From assembly GCA_019120675.1 (NCBI GenBank), contig DWUQ01000088.1, positions 1 to 5,528 on the forward strand: DNA of 5,528 bases. The letters are read 5' to 3'. The notes beneath the pieces were generated by a model. That model did no database searches. It was not told the DNA's origin and saw nothing but the letters and a program-made list of their open reading frames with translations. Source of the stretch: Candidatus Paenalcaligenes intestinipullorum. GTDB lineage: Bacteria; Pseudomonadota; Gammaproteobacteria; Burkholderiales; Burkholderiaceae_B. Every line of letters starts with the position of its first letter. Position 1 is the first letter of the stretch. The position numbers and the translations under genes are program-made. This document shows positions 1 to 5,381 of this stretch, piece by piece.

Positions 1-840
1 TTGCTACTGACTGGTCTGGCCATTGCGGTGTTCTTCTGGCCTCAAGGCTCGCAGCCTACCGTTACCGAGCTGTATGCCAACCACCCTTTTGTAACGGGGT
101 TTATTGACGGCTACAACACCATGGACACCTTTGCCGCACTCATGTTCGGCACGTTAATTCTCGATGTGTTACGTCAAAAAGGCGTGACCGATCCGCGTGC
201 TCAATCTCGCTACCTAACCGTTGCAGCACTGATTGCCGCAGTCGGCTTAGGCTTTGTGTATGTGTCGTTGTTTTGGCTCGGGGGCAGCAGCTTTGGTGTC
301 GTGACCCAAGCCAGTAACGGGGGAGAAATCATCAGCGCCTATGTGTTGTCGCTGTTTGGTACGCCCGGTTTGTGGATACTCGCTGCTATTGTGGCGTTAG
401 CGTGCCTCACGACCGCTGTTGGCCTCGTATCAGCGTGCGCGGATTATTTCCAACGACTTAGTCAGCGAGGAAGCTATAGCCATTGGGTGATGGGTATTTC
501 CCTACTTTGCACGCTGGTGGCCAACGTAGGTTTGAATACCCTCATCCAAGTCTCGGTACCGGTACTGGTCGCCTGCTACCCTGTGGCGGTGGCACTGGTC
601 ATCGCCACCTACTTACGCCCTTGGATGCGTAATCCCCAGCTCACCTATCGACTCAGCCTAAGCGTGGCGTTTGTATTTGGCGTGTTGGATGCCTTGCAAG
701 CCGCAGGGGTCAATCTACAGGCGCTGAGTTTTTTGCCAGGCTTTGAGCTGAATATGGCGTGGGTGTTGCCGACACTGGTGATGTTGGGGGTGGGGCTGGG
801 AAAACACAACCAACCAGCCACTACCCCAAAACGCCTCTAA
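1..840 (+). CDS. brnQ: Branched-chain amino acid carrier BrnQ (LIVCS family), 5'-truncated by the window
   Basis: This is the C-terminal 279 residues of an inner-membrane, cation-coupled symporter importing leucine, isoleucine and valine. Visible family marks are GYNTMDTFAALMFG (about residues 37-50), the ACLTTAVGLVSACADYF segment (about 133-149), and NTLIQVSVPVLVACYPVAVAL (about 175-196), which match my memory of E. coli BrnQ. About seven hydrophobic segments are present, with a short polar tail (KHNQPATTPKRL). Family members are about 430-450 residues, so roughly 160 N-terminal residues lie upstream. The TTG at base 1 is therefore probably an internal codon rather than the start. The reading frame is intact to TAA at 838-840, which abuts the next gene's ATG. 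The family assignment is firm; substrate preference among the three amino acids cannot be read from sequence. Confidence 0.93.
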   Translation: MLLTGLAIAVFFWPQGSQPTVTELYANHPFVTGFIDGYNTMDTFAALMFGTLILDVLRQKGVTDPRAQSRYLTVAALIAAVGLGFVYVSLFWLGGSSFGVVTQASNGGEIISAYVLSLFGTPGLWILAAIVALACLTTAVGLVSACADYFQRLSQRGSYSHWVMGISLLCTLVANVGLNTLIQVSVPVLVACYPVAVALVIATYLRPWMRNPQLTYRLSLSVAFVFGVLDALQAAGVNLQALSFLPGFELNMAWVLPTLVMLGVGLGKHNQPATTPKRL

Positions 841-1479
841 ATGCAAAACGACATCACCATCCTCGTTCACGGTTTTTTCCGTACCCGCTCAGACATGCGA
901 TACCTTGAAGCGGGTTTAAAAGCCATGGGTAGGCAAGTGTTGTCCGTCCAACTGCCTACTTTCTTTTCTAGCCTAGACCAATGTTGTGATGCCTTAGCCG
1001 CACAGGTCGATCCCATCGCTGCAACGGCTAAAACCGTTCATTACGTGGCCCACAGCATGGGTGGACTGATCGTTCGCGCTTACATTGCGCGCACACAGCA
1101 ACAAAACGTTGGCCACAGCGTACTCATCGCTACCCCCCATCAGGGTTCAAAATTGGCCGCCATCGCCAAGCGCATACCATTTTATGCAACGATTTTTAAA
1201 CCCATCAACGACCTTCTGCCTAGCCTGCACTATCACGATTTTGGCACTGATAAAGCGTTCAAGCTCGGTGTGATCGCTGGCAATCGCAACCAAGGCCTCA
1301 TTGGTAAGCTGCTGATGCCCGCCGACAGCGATGGCCGTGTGACGGTCGCGTCGGTTCAAGCCATCGATATGGATGATTTTATTGTGCTGCCCTATGGCCA
1401 CGATACCATCCACCATACCAAGCAAACCTTAGAGCTCGTACAACACTGCCTCAGCACGGGACGATTTGACAATGCCTGA
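841..1479 (+). CDS. Small alpha/beta hydrolase (lipase/esterase-like, PGAP1/triacylglycerol lipase type)
   Basis: This 212-residue protein has an alpha/beta-hydrolase fold signature. After beta-strand ITILVHGFF (residues 5-13) the HG pair at 10-11 probably helps form the oxyanion hole. The nucleophile elbow is AHSMGG with Ser72, followed by the strand SVLIATPHQGS. The likely acid is Asp164 (or Asp162) in DSDGRVTVAS, and the likely catalytic histidine is His187 in LPYGHDTIHH. This arrangement resembles small lipase-like proteins with an 'LPxxH' ending. There is no signal peptide or membrane segment, so it is probably cytoplasmic. The start is ATG directly after the brnQ stop (TAAATG) with no recognisable Shine-Dalgarno site, suggesting translation by termination-reinitiation. 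The end overlaps the ynfA start. The substrate is unknown; linkage to brnQ does not reveal it. Confidence 0.85.
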   Translation: MQNDITILVHGFFRTRSDMRYLEAGLKAMGRQVLSVQLPTFFSSLDQCCDALAAQVDPIAATAKTVHYVAHSMGGLIVRAYIARTQQQNVGHSVLIATPHQGSKLAAIAKRIPFYATIFKPINDLLPSLHYHDFGTDKAFKLGVIAGNRNQGLIGKLLMPADSDGRVTVASVQAIDMDDFIVLPYGHDTIHHTKQTLELVQHCLSTGRFDNA

Positions 1480-1804
1480 ACTCAAAACCCTTGGCCTATT
1501 TTTACTGACTGCCCTAGCGGAAATAGCGGGCTGTTATTTGCCCTATCTGTGGCTACGCGAAGGAAAAAGCATTTGGCTACTGATACCCGGCATTCTTAGC
1601 CTAGCCGCCTTTGTGTGGCTGTTAACCTTGCACCCCACTGCCGCAGGGCGTGTCTACGCGGCCTATGGCGGGGTGTATATTTTTACCGCTATTTTGTGGT
1701 TATGGGCTATTGACGGGCTACGGCCCACAAGTTGGGATATATTGGGGGCAGTCGTGGCGCTAGTTGGTATGGCCATTATTATGTTTGCGCCGCGCGGTGG
1801 GTAA
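1472..1804 (+). CDS. ynfA: YnfA-family (UPF0060) small inner-membrane protein, SMR-like
   Basis: This is a 110-residue, very hydrophobic protein with four predicted membrane helices, approximately residues 4-22, 28-48, 57-78 and 86-104. It matches the UPF0060/YnfA family closely: EIAGCYLPYLWLREGKSIW in the first loop region, then FVWLLTLHPTAAGRVYAAYG and GGVYIFTAILWLWAIDG, all hallmark stretches. E. coli YnfA is 108 residues, so the gene is full length. YnfA proteins resemble small multidrug resistance transporters, and efflux activity has been reported for some members; the substrate here is unknown. I chose ATG 1472 over an in-frame TTG at 1466 because it gives the family's usual N-terminus. 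It overlaps the hydrolase stop by 8 bp, with only a weak GGGA (1458-1461) as ribosome site, consistent with coupled translation. Confidence 0.92.
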   Translation: MPELKTLGLFLLTALAEIAGCYLPYLWLREGKSIWLLIPGILSLAAFVWLLTLHPTAAGRVYAAYGGVYIFTAILWLWAIDGLRPTSWDILGAVVALVGMAIIMFAPRGG

Positions 1805-1835
1805 TGAGCTACTCCTAACTATGCATCACCTCACC

Positions 1836-1841
1836 TATAAT
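1836..1841 (+). promoter_or_regulatory. Perfect TATAAT -10 box
   Basis: TATAAT lies at 1836-1841, about 32 bases downstream of the ynfA stop. No good -35 hexamer is seen 16-18 bases upstream. The box directly abuts the inverted repeat at 1842-1865, so a repressor bound there would block transcription start (expected near 1848). It is best read as the promoter of the antitoxin-like fragment at 1867. Activity is inferred from the motif alone. Confidence 0.45.
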
Positions 1842-1865
1842 CTTGATATGCTTAACGATATCAAG
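1842..1865. promoter_or_regulatory. Inverted repeat, candidate operator
   Basis: CTTGATAT (1842-1849) and ATATCAAG (1858-1865) form perfect 8-bp arms around the 8-base spacer GCTTAACG. A second overlapping pair, ATGCTT (1848-1853) and AAGCAT (1863-1868), is also present. The repeat begins at the last base of a TATAAT box and ends one base before the ATG of the antitoxin-like fragment. This is the usual position of an autoregulatory operator in antitoxin-toxin operons. No T-run follows, so it is not a rho-independent terminator for ynfA. Confidence 0.5.
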
Positions 1866-1866
1866 C

Positions 1867-1941
1867 ATGATCTATATTCTAGAAGAAATTCTGCAAAGCC
1901 TGCGTGATGCTCGACTACGTAAAGGCTTTAAATTGGTTTGA
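1867..1941 (+). pseudogene. Truncated XRE/HipB-like antitoxin remnant (24 codons)
   Basis: A short reading frame runs from ATG 1867 to TGA 1939-1941. It encodes MIYILEEILQSLRDARLRKG followed by FKLV. The amphipathic helix ending in LRxARLRKG resembles helix 1 of XRE/Cro-CI helix-turn-helix antitoxins (HipB, HigA and Y4mF types), where the next residues are normally a 'hSQ.eLA' turn. Here the frame stops exactly where the second helix should begin. The surrounding promoter and operator layout fits an antitoxin operon. I find no continuing helix-turn-helix or toxin sequence downstream in any plus-strand frame. It is therefore probably the 5' stump left by deletion of a toxin-antitoxin locus. 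A chance similarity in so short a peptide is possible. Confidence 0.4.
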
Positions 1942-2160
1942 AAAGGCCTAAATTCCCACACATCGCTCCCCCATCATTGTGTAGAACCCCATCATCAGCG
2001 AAAATAGAGCCTAATATTGATTAATAGAACGGGTTGGTCTCAGCATCGTCGCTAAGCATGACGTCACGATTGCATAGTGCCCTGCATTTGCTTATGCAGC
2101 AGAGCGGTAGGCGCATCTCTCGCACCCCACCCGTACTCCAACCATAAAGAATATATATAC
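1942..2160. other. Intergenic remainder before prfC, no gene recognised
   Basis: Together with the preceding elements this makes a 356-base gap between ynfA and prfC. No convincing protein is encoded here. It contains a degenerate direct repeat of the end of the antitoxin-like stump (1921-1934 versus 1942-1954) and a perfect 9-bp direct repeat CCCCATCAT (1969-1977 and 1987-1995). It also holds the 8-bp palindrome TGACGTCA (2059-2066) and the inverted repeat at 2082-2099. The prfC promoter must lie here or upstream, but only a weak candidate is seen: TTGCAT at 2070-2075 and TATGCA at 2093-2098 with 17-base spacing. The stretch just before prfC is A/T-rich (2142-2160). Confidence 0.5.
2082..2099. 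promoter_or_regulatory. Inverted repeat upstream of prfC
   Basis: CTGCAT (2082-2087) and ATGCAG (2094-2099) are perfect 6-bp arms around TTGCTT. The repeat sits 61 bases upstream of the prfC ATG and overlaps the -10 element of a weak candidate promoter (TTGCAT, 17 bases, TATGCA). It could be a protein-binding site or a small leader hairpin. There is no following T-run, so it is not a terminator. The function is unproven. Confidence 0.25.
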
Positions 2161-3777
2161 ATGGCAAACCAAGATTTGCTTAAAGAAGTCAAAAAACGCC
2201 GTACCTTTGCCATTATCTCCCACCCTGACGCGGGGAAAACCACGCTTACAGAAAAGCTCCTGCTGTTTGCAGGCGCCATTCAAATTGCGGGCAGCGTGAA
2301 ATCTCGCAAGGCCGATCGCCATGCGGCCTCGGACTGGATGGATATTGAAAAACAACGCGGGATTTCTGTGGCCTCGTCCGTCATGCAGATGGAATACCGC
2401 GATTGCGTCATTAACCTGCTCGACACCCCTGGTCACCAAGACTTCTCCGAAGACACCTACCGCGTGCTCACGGCCGTGGACGCAGCCTTGATGGTGATTG
2501 ACGCCGCCAACGGCGTGGAGCCACAAACCATTCGCCTGTTGCAAGTCTGTCGTGCACGCAACACGCCCATCATCACCTTTATCAACAAGCTGGACCGTGA
2601 AGTCCAAGAGCCGTTGGATTTGATTTCAGAAATCGAAGACCACTTAGGCATGGAAGCGATTCCCTTTTCGTGGCCGGTCGGGATGGGGCGTGAATTTGGC
2701 GGGGTCTACAACCTCCCCCAAGACCACTTGCACGTATTTAGTATTGATAAAGAGCACCGCAGCCACGATGACGAGCTGCTGCCAGGTTTAGACAACCCCG
2801 AATCCGAAGCCCGTTTTGGTGCGCATTTCACCAAAATGCGTGACGAAGTAGAGCTGATCAAAGAAGCGGTATCGGACTTTGATCGTGAGGCTTTCTTAGC
2901 TGGCAAGCAAACGCCTGTGTTTTTTGGCTCAGCGGTGAATAACTTTGGTGTACAAGAAGTACTGGATGCCTTGGTCGAGCTGGCGCCTTCCCCAGGTCCC
3001 CGCGCGGCCTTGGAGCGTGAAGTACAGCCCGACGAAGCAAAATTCACCGGCATGGTGTTTAAAGTGCAAGCCAATATGGACCCTGCTCACCGCGACCGCG
3101 TGGCCTTTGTGCGCGTTAGCTCTGGCCATTTCCAACGTGGCATGCGCTTACGCGTGGCGCGCACGAAAAAGGAAATTCGACCCAACAACGTGGTGTCGTT
3201 TTTGTCACAGCGTCGTGAGCTGTTGGATGAGGCCTATGCGGGCGACATTATCGGTATTCCTAACCATGGCGTATTGCATTTAGGCGATGTGCTCACCGAA
3301 GGGGAAAGCTTACAATTTACGGGGCTACCGTTTTTTGCCCCTGAACTCTTCCAAGCGGTGGAAGTGCGCGACCCATTACGAACCAAGCAGTTACGTATCG
3401 GTCTTACCCAGCTTGGCGAAGAGGGTGCGATTCAAGTGTTCCGTCCTTATATTGCGAGCGGTACACTTTTACTCGGTGCGGTCGGTCAGTTGCAGTTTGA
3501 AGTGGTGGCACAGCGCTTAAAGACGGAATATAACGTTGACGCACGTTTATCACCGTCTCGTTACAGTTTGGCGCGTTGGGTCACCGCGACCGATGATAAA
3601 GTAATGAAAAAGTTCATCGAATCGAATGCAGCGAATATTGCTTACGATGTGGTGGACGCCATTGCATTCTTGGCTAGCTCGCCCGCCCAACTGCGTGTGG
3701 CCCAAGAGCTCAACCCCGGCATTGAATTTCATGCCATGCGTGAGCACAGTGGCCACGTTTTTGGTGACGGTGTGTAA
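2161..3777 (+). CDS. prfC: Peptide chain release factor 3 (RF3), translational GTPase
   Basis: The 538-residue product is the cytoplasmic GTPase that removes RF1/RF2 from the ribosome after peptide release. All G motifs are visible: G1 SHPDAGKT (20-27), the G2-region EKQRGIS (63-69), G3 DTPGH (88-92), G4 NKLD (142-145) and G5 GSA (256-258). An EF-Tu-like beta-barrel domain follows (about 290-380, containing TGMVFKVQANMDPAHRDRVAF), then the RF3 C-terminal domain (about 395-525). E. coli RF3 is 529 residues, so the gene is complete. The frame is open upstream to a GTG at 2077, but ATG 2161 gives the family N-terminus, and the preceding codons look non-coding. Only a weak AAAGA precedes the start. 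The tail after MREH (SGHVFGDGV) is slightly longer than in E. coli. The RDCVINLLDTPGHQDFSEDT stretch is typical of beta- and gammaproteobacterial RF3. Confidence 0.97.
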   Translation: MANQDLLKEVKKRRTFAIISHPDAGKTTLTEKLLLFAGAIQIAGSVKSRKADRHAASDWMDIEKQRGISVASSVMQMEYRDCVINLLDTPGHQDFSEDTYRVLTAVDAALMVIDAANGVEPQTIRLLQVCRARNTPIITFINKLDREVQEPLDLISEIEDHLGMEAIPFSWPVGMGREFGGVYNLPQDHLHVFSIDKEHRSHDDELLPGLDNPESEARFGAHFTKMRDEVELIKEAVSDFDREAFLAGKQTPVFFGSAVNNFGVQEVLDALVELAPSPGPRAALEREVQPDEAKFTGMVFKVQANMDPAHRDRVAFVRVSSGHFQRGMRLRVARTKKEIRPNNVVSFLSQRRELLDEAYAGDIIGIPNHGVLHLGDVLTEGESLQFTGLPFFAPELFQAVEVRDPLRTKQLRIGLTQLGEEGAIQVFRPYIASGTLLLGAVGQLQFEVVAQRLKTEYNVDARLSPSRYSLARWVTATDDKVMKKFIESNAANIAYDVVDAIAFLASSPAQLRVAQELNPGIEFHAMREHSGHVFGDGV

Positions 3778-3798
3778 CCTTTGTAGTACTCAACTATT

Positions 3799-4458
3799 AT
3801 GTCTTGGCGTTTAATTATTCTCTTTGTGGTATTGGCTTTAGGGGCTTCCCTATGGGGTGGGTATGTTGCAGGCGATTGGCTCATCGCCAACGGCCCGTTG
3901 CGTTCGCCCACCATGATCGCCGCCGAAGAGGAAGCCAACGCCTTGCCAGTACTGGATGCCAATGGCAAACCCTATGTGGGTGCCCCCGCACAGCCTCTAG
4001 TGAATGGGCGCTTGGGTTTTCTAACCCCTAAAAACGAGCGCGAATTAGCCGACTGGCACATTGAAAGCAAACCTGCCGATCACTACAACCCACCCATTGC
4101 ATTGGCTCGACAACGCCTAAACTCCAACCAACTTGCGCAGCTAAGCCAAGGCAGCGCCGTATCACCTAGCGGTCTACAAGGGATTGCCAATGTGGATTTA
4201 GAGGGTGGCCGACGCCACAGCGGCAGCAACGAGGCAATTCAGCCAGTAGAAGTTAACCTACCCCCCGCACCCGCCGAGGAGCAACGGGCTGCGCCCAGTG
4301 ACCCCGACTGGCAAGCCAAACTGCAACGCGCTTTGCACGCGTGCTCAGAAAAGGGCTTTTTTGATCGGCCGAGCTGTGCGTGGGAGGCCCGCAATCAATA
4401 CTGCGGACCTAACAACGCTTGGGGCAAAGTTGCTGGCTGCCCCAGCAAGTCGTTTTAG
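3799..4458 (+). CDS. Membrane-anchored protein of unknown function with C-terminal four-cysteine motif
   Basis: I do not recognise a named family for this 219-residue protein. It has one N-terminal hydrophobic segment (about residues 4-24, ILFVVLALGASLWGGYVAG), which may be an uncleaved signal anchor. A long polar, Pro/Ala/Gln-rich and probably disordered region follows (about 35-170). The compact C-terminus (182-215) has four cysteines: C182, C193, C202 and C214, in the pattern C-x10-C-x8-C-x11-C with conserved-looking F, R, W, YC and WGKV..CP residues. Similar short C-terminal motifs occur, as I recall, in several betaproteobacterial hypothetical proteins. If the N-terminus is an N-in anchor, the cysteines face the periplasm and could form disulfides; metal binding is the alternative. 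The start is ATG 21 bases after prfC, with no clear Shine-Dalgarno site, so it is probably cotranscribed with prfC. Its stop overlaps the convergent bfr stop. Confidence 0.8.
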   Translation: MSWRLIILFVVLALGASLWGGYVAGDWLIANGPLRSPTMIAAEEEANALPVLDANGKPYVGAPAQPLVNGRLGFLTPKNERELADWHIESKPADHYNPPIALARQRLNSNQLAQLSQGSAVSPSGLQGIANVDLEGGRRHSGSNEAIQPVEVNLPPAPAEEQRAAPSDPDWQAKLQRALHACSEKGFFDRPSCAWEARNQYCGPNNAWGKVAGCPSKSF

Positions 4459-4937
4459 TGGCCTTTTTCGGGGCTCATTTGCGACTGCAAATAGTTTGGC
4501 AAGCCGACTTTCTCGATCAGCTCCAGCTGGGTTTCCAGCCAGTCAATATGCTCTTCGGTGTCACTCAAGATATGCACCAGCAAGTCACGTGACACAAAAT
4601 CACCCACCGACTCACAATAGGCCACGCCTTCTTTGACGGTGGCGTGTGCGCCTTTTTCAAGCACCAAATCCCCCGCTAAGACTTCAGGCACGTCTTCACC
4701 GATACGCAATTTGTGTAAATCTTGTAGGTTGGGTAAACCTTCCAACAGCAAAATACGCTCAATCAATAAATCAGCGTGCTTCATTTCCTCGATGGACTCG
4801 TCGTATTCGATTTTGCCCAGTTTGTCGAAGCCCCAGTGATTGAGCATGCGCGCGTGCAAAAAGTACTGGTTGATGGCGGTGAGCTCGTTTTTGAGTTGTT
4901 GGTTGAGGTAATAGATAACTTTTGGATCGCCTTTCAT
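4455..4937 (-). CDS. bfr: Bacterioferritin (haem-binding iron-storage ferritin)
   Basis: The 160-residue product belongs to the cytoplasmic bacterioferritin family, which forms 24-subunit shells that oxidise Fe(II) and store iron, with haem at subunit interfaces. Family marks are the MKGDPKVI start, NELTAINQYFLHARML (17-32), EEMKHAD (50-56), ERILLLEGLPNLQDL (60-74) and HIDWLETQ with NYLQSQM near the end. Diiron ligands E18, E51, H54, E94 and H130 are present, and so is haem-axial M52. Position 127, normally Glu in the ExxH pair, is Thr (SDTEEH, 125-130). I chose the ATG at 4937 because an AGGAG lies 7 bases upstream and the N-terminus then matches the family; an in-frame start 21 bases upstream would add seven atypical residues. 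The stop converges on the unknown gene at 3799-4458, overlapping by 4 bp, with no terminator visible there. Confidence 0.96.
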   Translation of the reverse strand: MKGDPKVIYYLNQQLKNELTAINQYFLHARMLNHWGFDKLGKIEYDESIEEMKHADLLIERILLLEGLPNLQDLHKLRIGEDVPEVLAGDLVLEKGAHATVKEGVAYCESVGDFVSRDLLVHILSDTEEHIDWLETQLELIEKVGLPNYLQSQMSPEKGH

Positions 4938-4943
4938 GGTCGT

Positions 4944-4949
4944 GCTCCT
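4944..4949 (-). promoter_or_regulatory. Ribosome binding site of bfr
   Basis: Read on the minus strand, AGGAG (complement of CTCCT, 4945-4949) precedes the bfr ATG by a 7-base CACGACC spacer. It is the only strong Shine-Dalgarno sequence in the window and fixes the bfr start at 4937. Its first bases lie at the edge of the inverted repeat 4948-4984, so a full-length hairpin could partly mask it. Confidence 0.75.
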
Positions 4950-4984
4950 ATAGTGCAAAGATCAATAAGCTTTGCCTACTATAG
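4948..4984. promoter_or_regulatory. Long inverted repeat spanning the bfr promoter/leader
   Basis: The left arm CTATAGTGCAAAG (4948-4960) is the exact reverse complement of the right arm CTTTGC + ACTATAG (4970-4975 and 4978-4984), apart from a two-base CT insertion (4976-4977). The 9-base centre is ATCAATAAG. The right arm contains the candidate bfr -10 box. If transcription starts near 4971, the mRNA would carry only the inner GCAAAG/CTTTGC stem, ending 11 bases before the Shine-Dalgarno. It may be an operator for a dimeric repressor or a leader hairpin controlling translation. Confidence 0.55.
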
Positions 4985-4986
4985 CA
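4978..4986 (-). promoter_or_regulatory. Candidate extended -10 promoter of bfr
   Basis: The minus strand reads TGCTATAGT: an extended -10 TG-n followed by TATAGT (5 of 6 matches to TATAAT, at 4978-4983). No good -35 is seen at 16-18 bases upstream, which is tolerable for extended -10 promoters. It lies just downstream of the bfd terminator, giving bfr its own transcription start roughly 33 bases before its ATG. Confidence 0.5.
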
Positions 4987-5000
4987 GAGACAAAAGACGC

Positions 5001-5031
5001 AAAAAGACCGGAGCTGCATTTACAGCCCGGT
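5001..5031 (-). terminator. Rho-independent terminator after bfd
   Basis: On the minus strand ACCGGGCTG, loop TAAATG, then CAGC-T-CCGGT form a GC-rich 9-bp stem with a single bulged T, followed by TCTTTTT (U-tract 5001-5005). It lies 70 bases past the bfd stop and upstream of the bfr -10 box, so it should end bfd transcripts before bfr. On the plus strand the stem is not followed by a T-run, so it is directional. Confidence 0.75.
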
Positions 5032-5100
5032 ATTGAGAAGCAAACGCTACTGCTGCCAGCTGGGAGAGGCAAACTGGCCTAATACGTAGCGCTTGCGCAA

Positions 5101-5367
5101 CTAAATTAGCGAAGCACTCACAGCGCGGTAAGCGGGTACGGTGGTGTGCTCAGTGGGTAGCGTTGCAAGACCAGAGGGTTGGCTCGCTGCGGTACCACGT
5201 GAACCGTATTGCCCGCCAGGGAGGTAATCCATAGCGGTATCGGCGCATGTGCCACAACAAGACGCCACGCCTAATTCGGCCTGCAATTGGCTCAGAGTGT
5301 GAGCACCGCCTTCGACAGCGGCCTTGACCTGACGCTCGGTGATCGCGTTACAAATGCAAATATACAT
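5101..5367 (-). CDS. bfd: Bacterioferritin-associated ferredoxin, [2Fe-2S]
   Basis: The 88-residue product is a small cytoplasmic ferredoxin. In characterised systems Bfd docks on Bfr and passes electrons to the ferric core so that iron is released. The N-terminal MYICICNAITERQVKAAVEGG and the CCGTC motif give cluster ligands C4, C6, C38 and C41, the same spacing as in E. coli Bfd, with an extra adjacent C37. I chose ATG 5367 because MYxCxCN is the invariant family start; the open frame upstream adds a non-family hydrophobic stretch. The domain ends near residue 52 and is followed by about 35 Ser/Thr/Ala/Gly-rich residues (GGQYGSRGTAASQPSGLATL and on) beyond what most Bfd proteins have (about 64 residues). 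There is no Shine-Dalgarno sequence. It lies upstream of bfr on the same strand, separated by a terminator. Confidence 0.93.
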   Translation of the reverse strand: MYICICNAITERQVKAAVEGGAHTLSQLQAELGVASCCGTCADTAMDYLPGGQYGSRGTAASQPSGLATLPTEHTTVPAYRAVSASLI

Positions 5368-5381
5368 GAGAACTATTATCA
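5367..5381 (-). promoter_or_regulatory. Fur-box candidate overlapping the bfd start
   Basis: The minus strand reads TGATAAT-A-GTTCTCA, matching 12 of 14 positions of the Fur 7-1-7 consensus (TGATAAT-n-ATTATCA). Its last base is the A of the bfd ATG, and it covers the candidate -10 box. Fur bound with iron would block transcription, fitting a gene needed to release stored iron during starvation; E. coli bfd is also iron-repressed. Confidence 0.6.

Noticed and set aside
1969..1995. 9-bp direct repeat CCCCATCAT flanking 9 bases, as a target-site duplication or iteron
   Set aside because: There are only two copies, too short and too close to indicate an excised mobile element or an origin.
2077..2160. 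N-terminal extension of RF3 from GTG 2077
   Set aside because: The extra 28 residues are not part of the RF3 family N-terminus, and the stretch contains an inverted repeat and A/T-rich leader sequence. ATG 2161 gives the expected start.
2092..2607. Long minus-strand open frames opposite prfC
   Set aside because: They are complementary-frame shadows of a clearly coding GTPase gene, with no family resemblance or ribosome sites.
4938..4958. Upstream in-frame start for bfr adding seven residues
   Set aside because: The AGGAG Shine-Dalgarno sits 7 bases before ATG 4937 and would lie inside the longer version. Bacterioferritins start with MKGD/MQGx.
5083..5109. Small repeats GCGCTTGCGC and CTAAATTAG near the bfd stop as a terminator
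   Set aside because: The arms are very short and no T-run follows on either strand. The convincing terminator is at 5001-5031.
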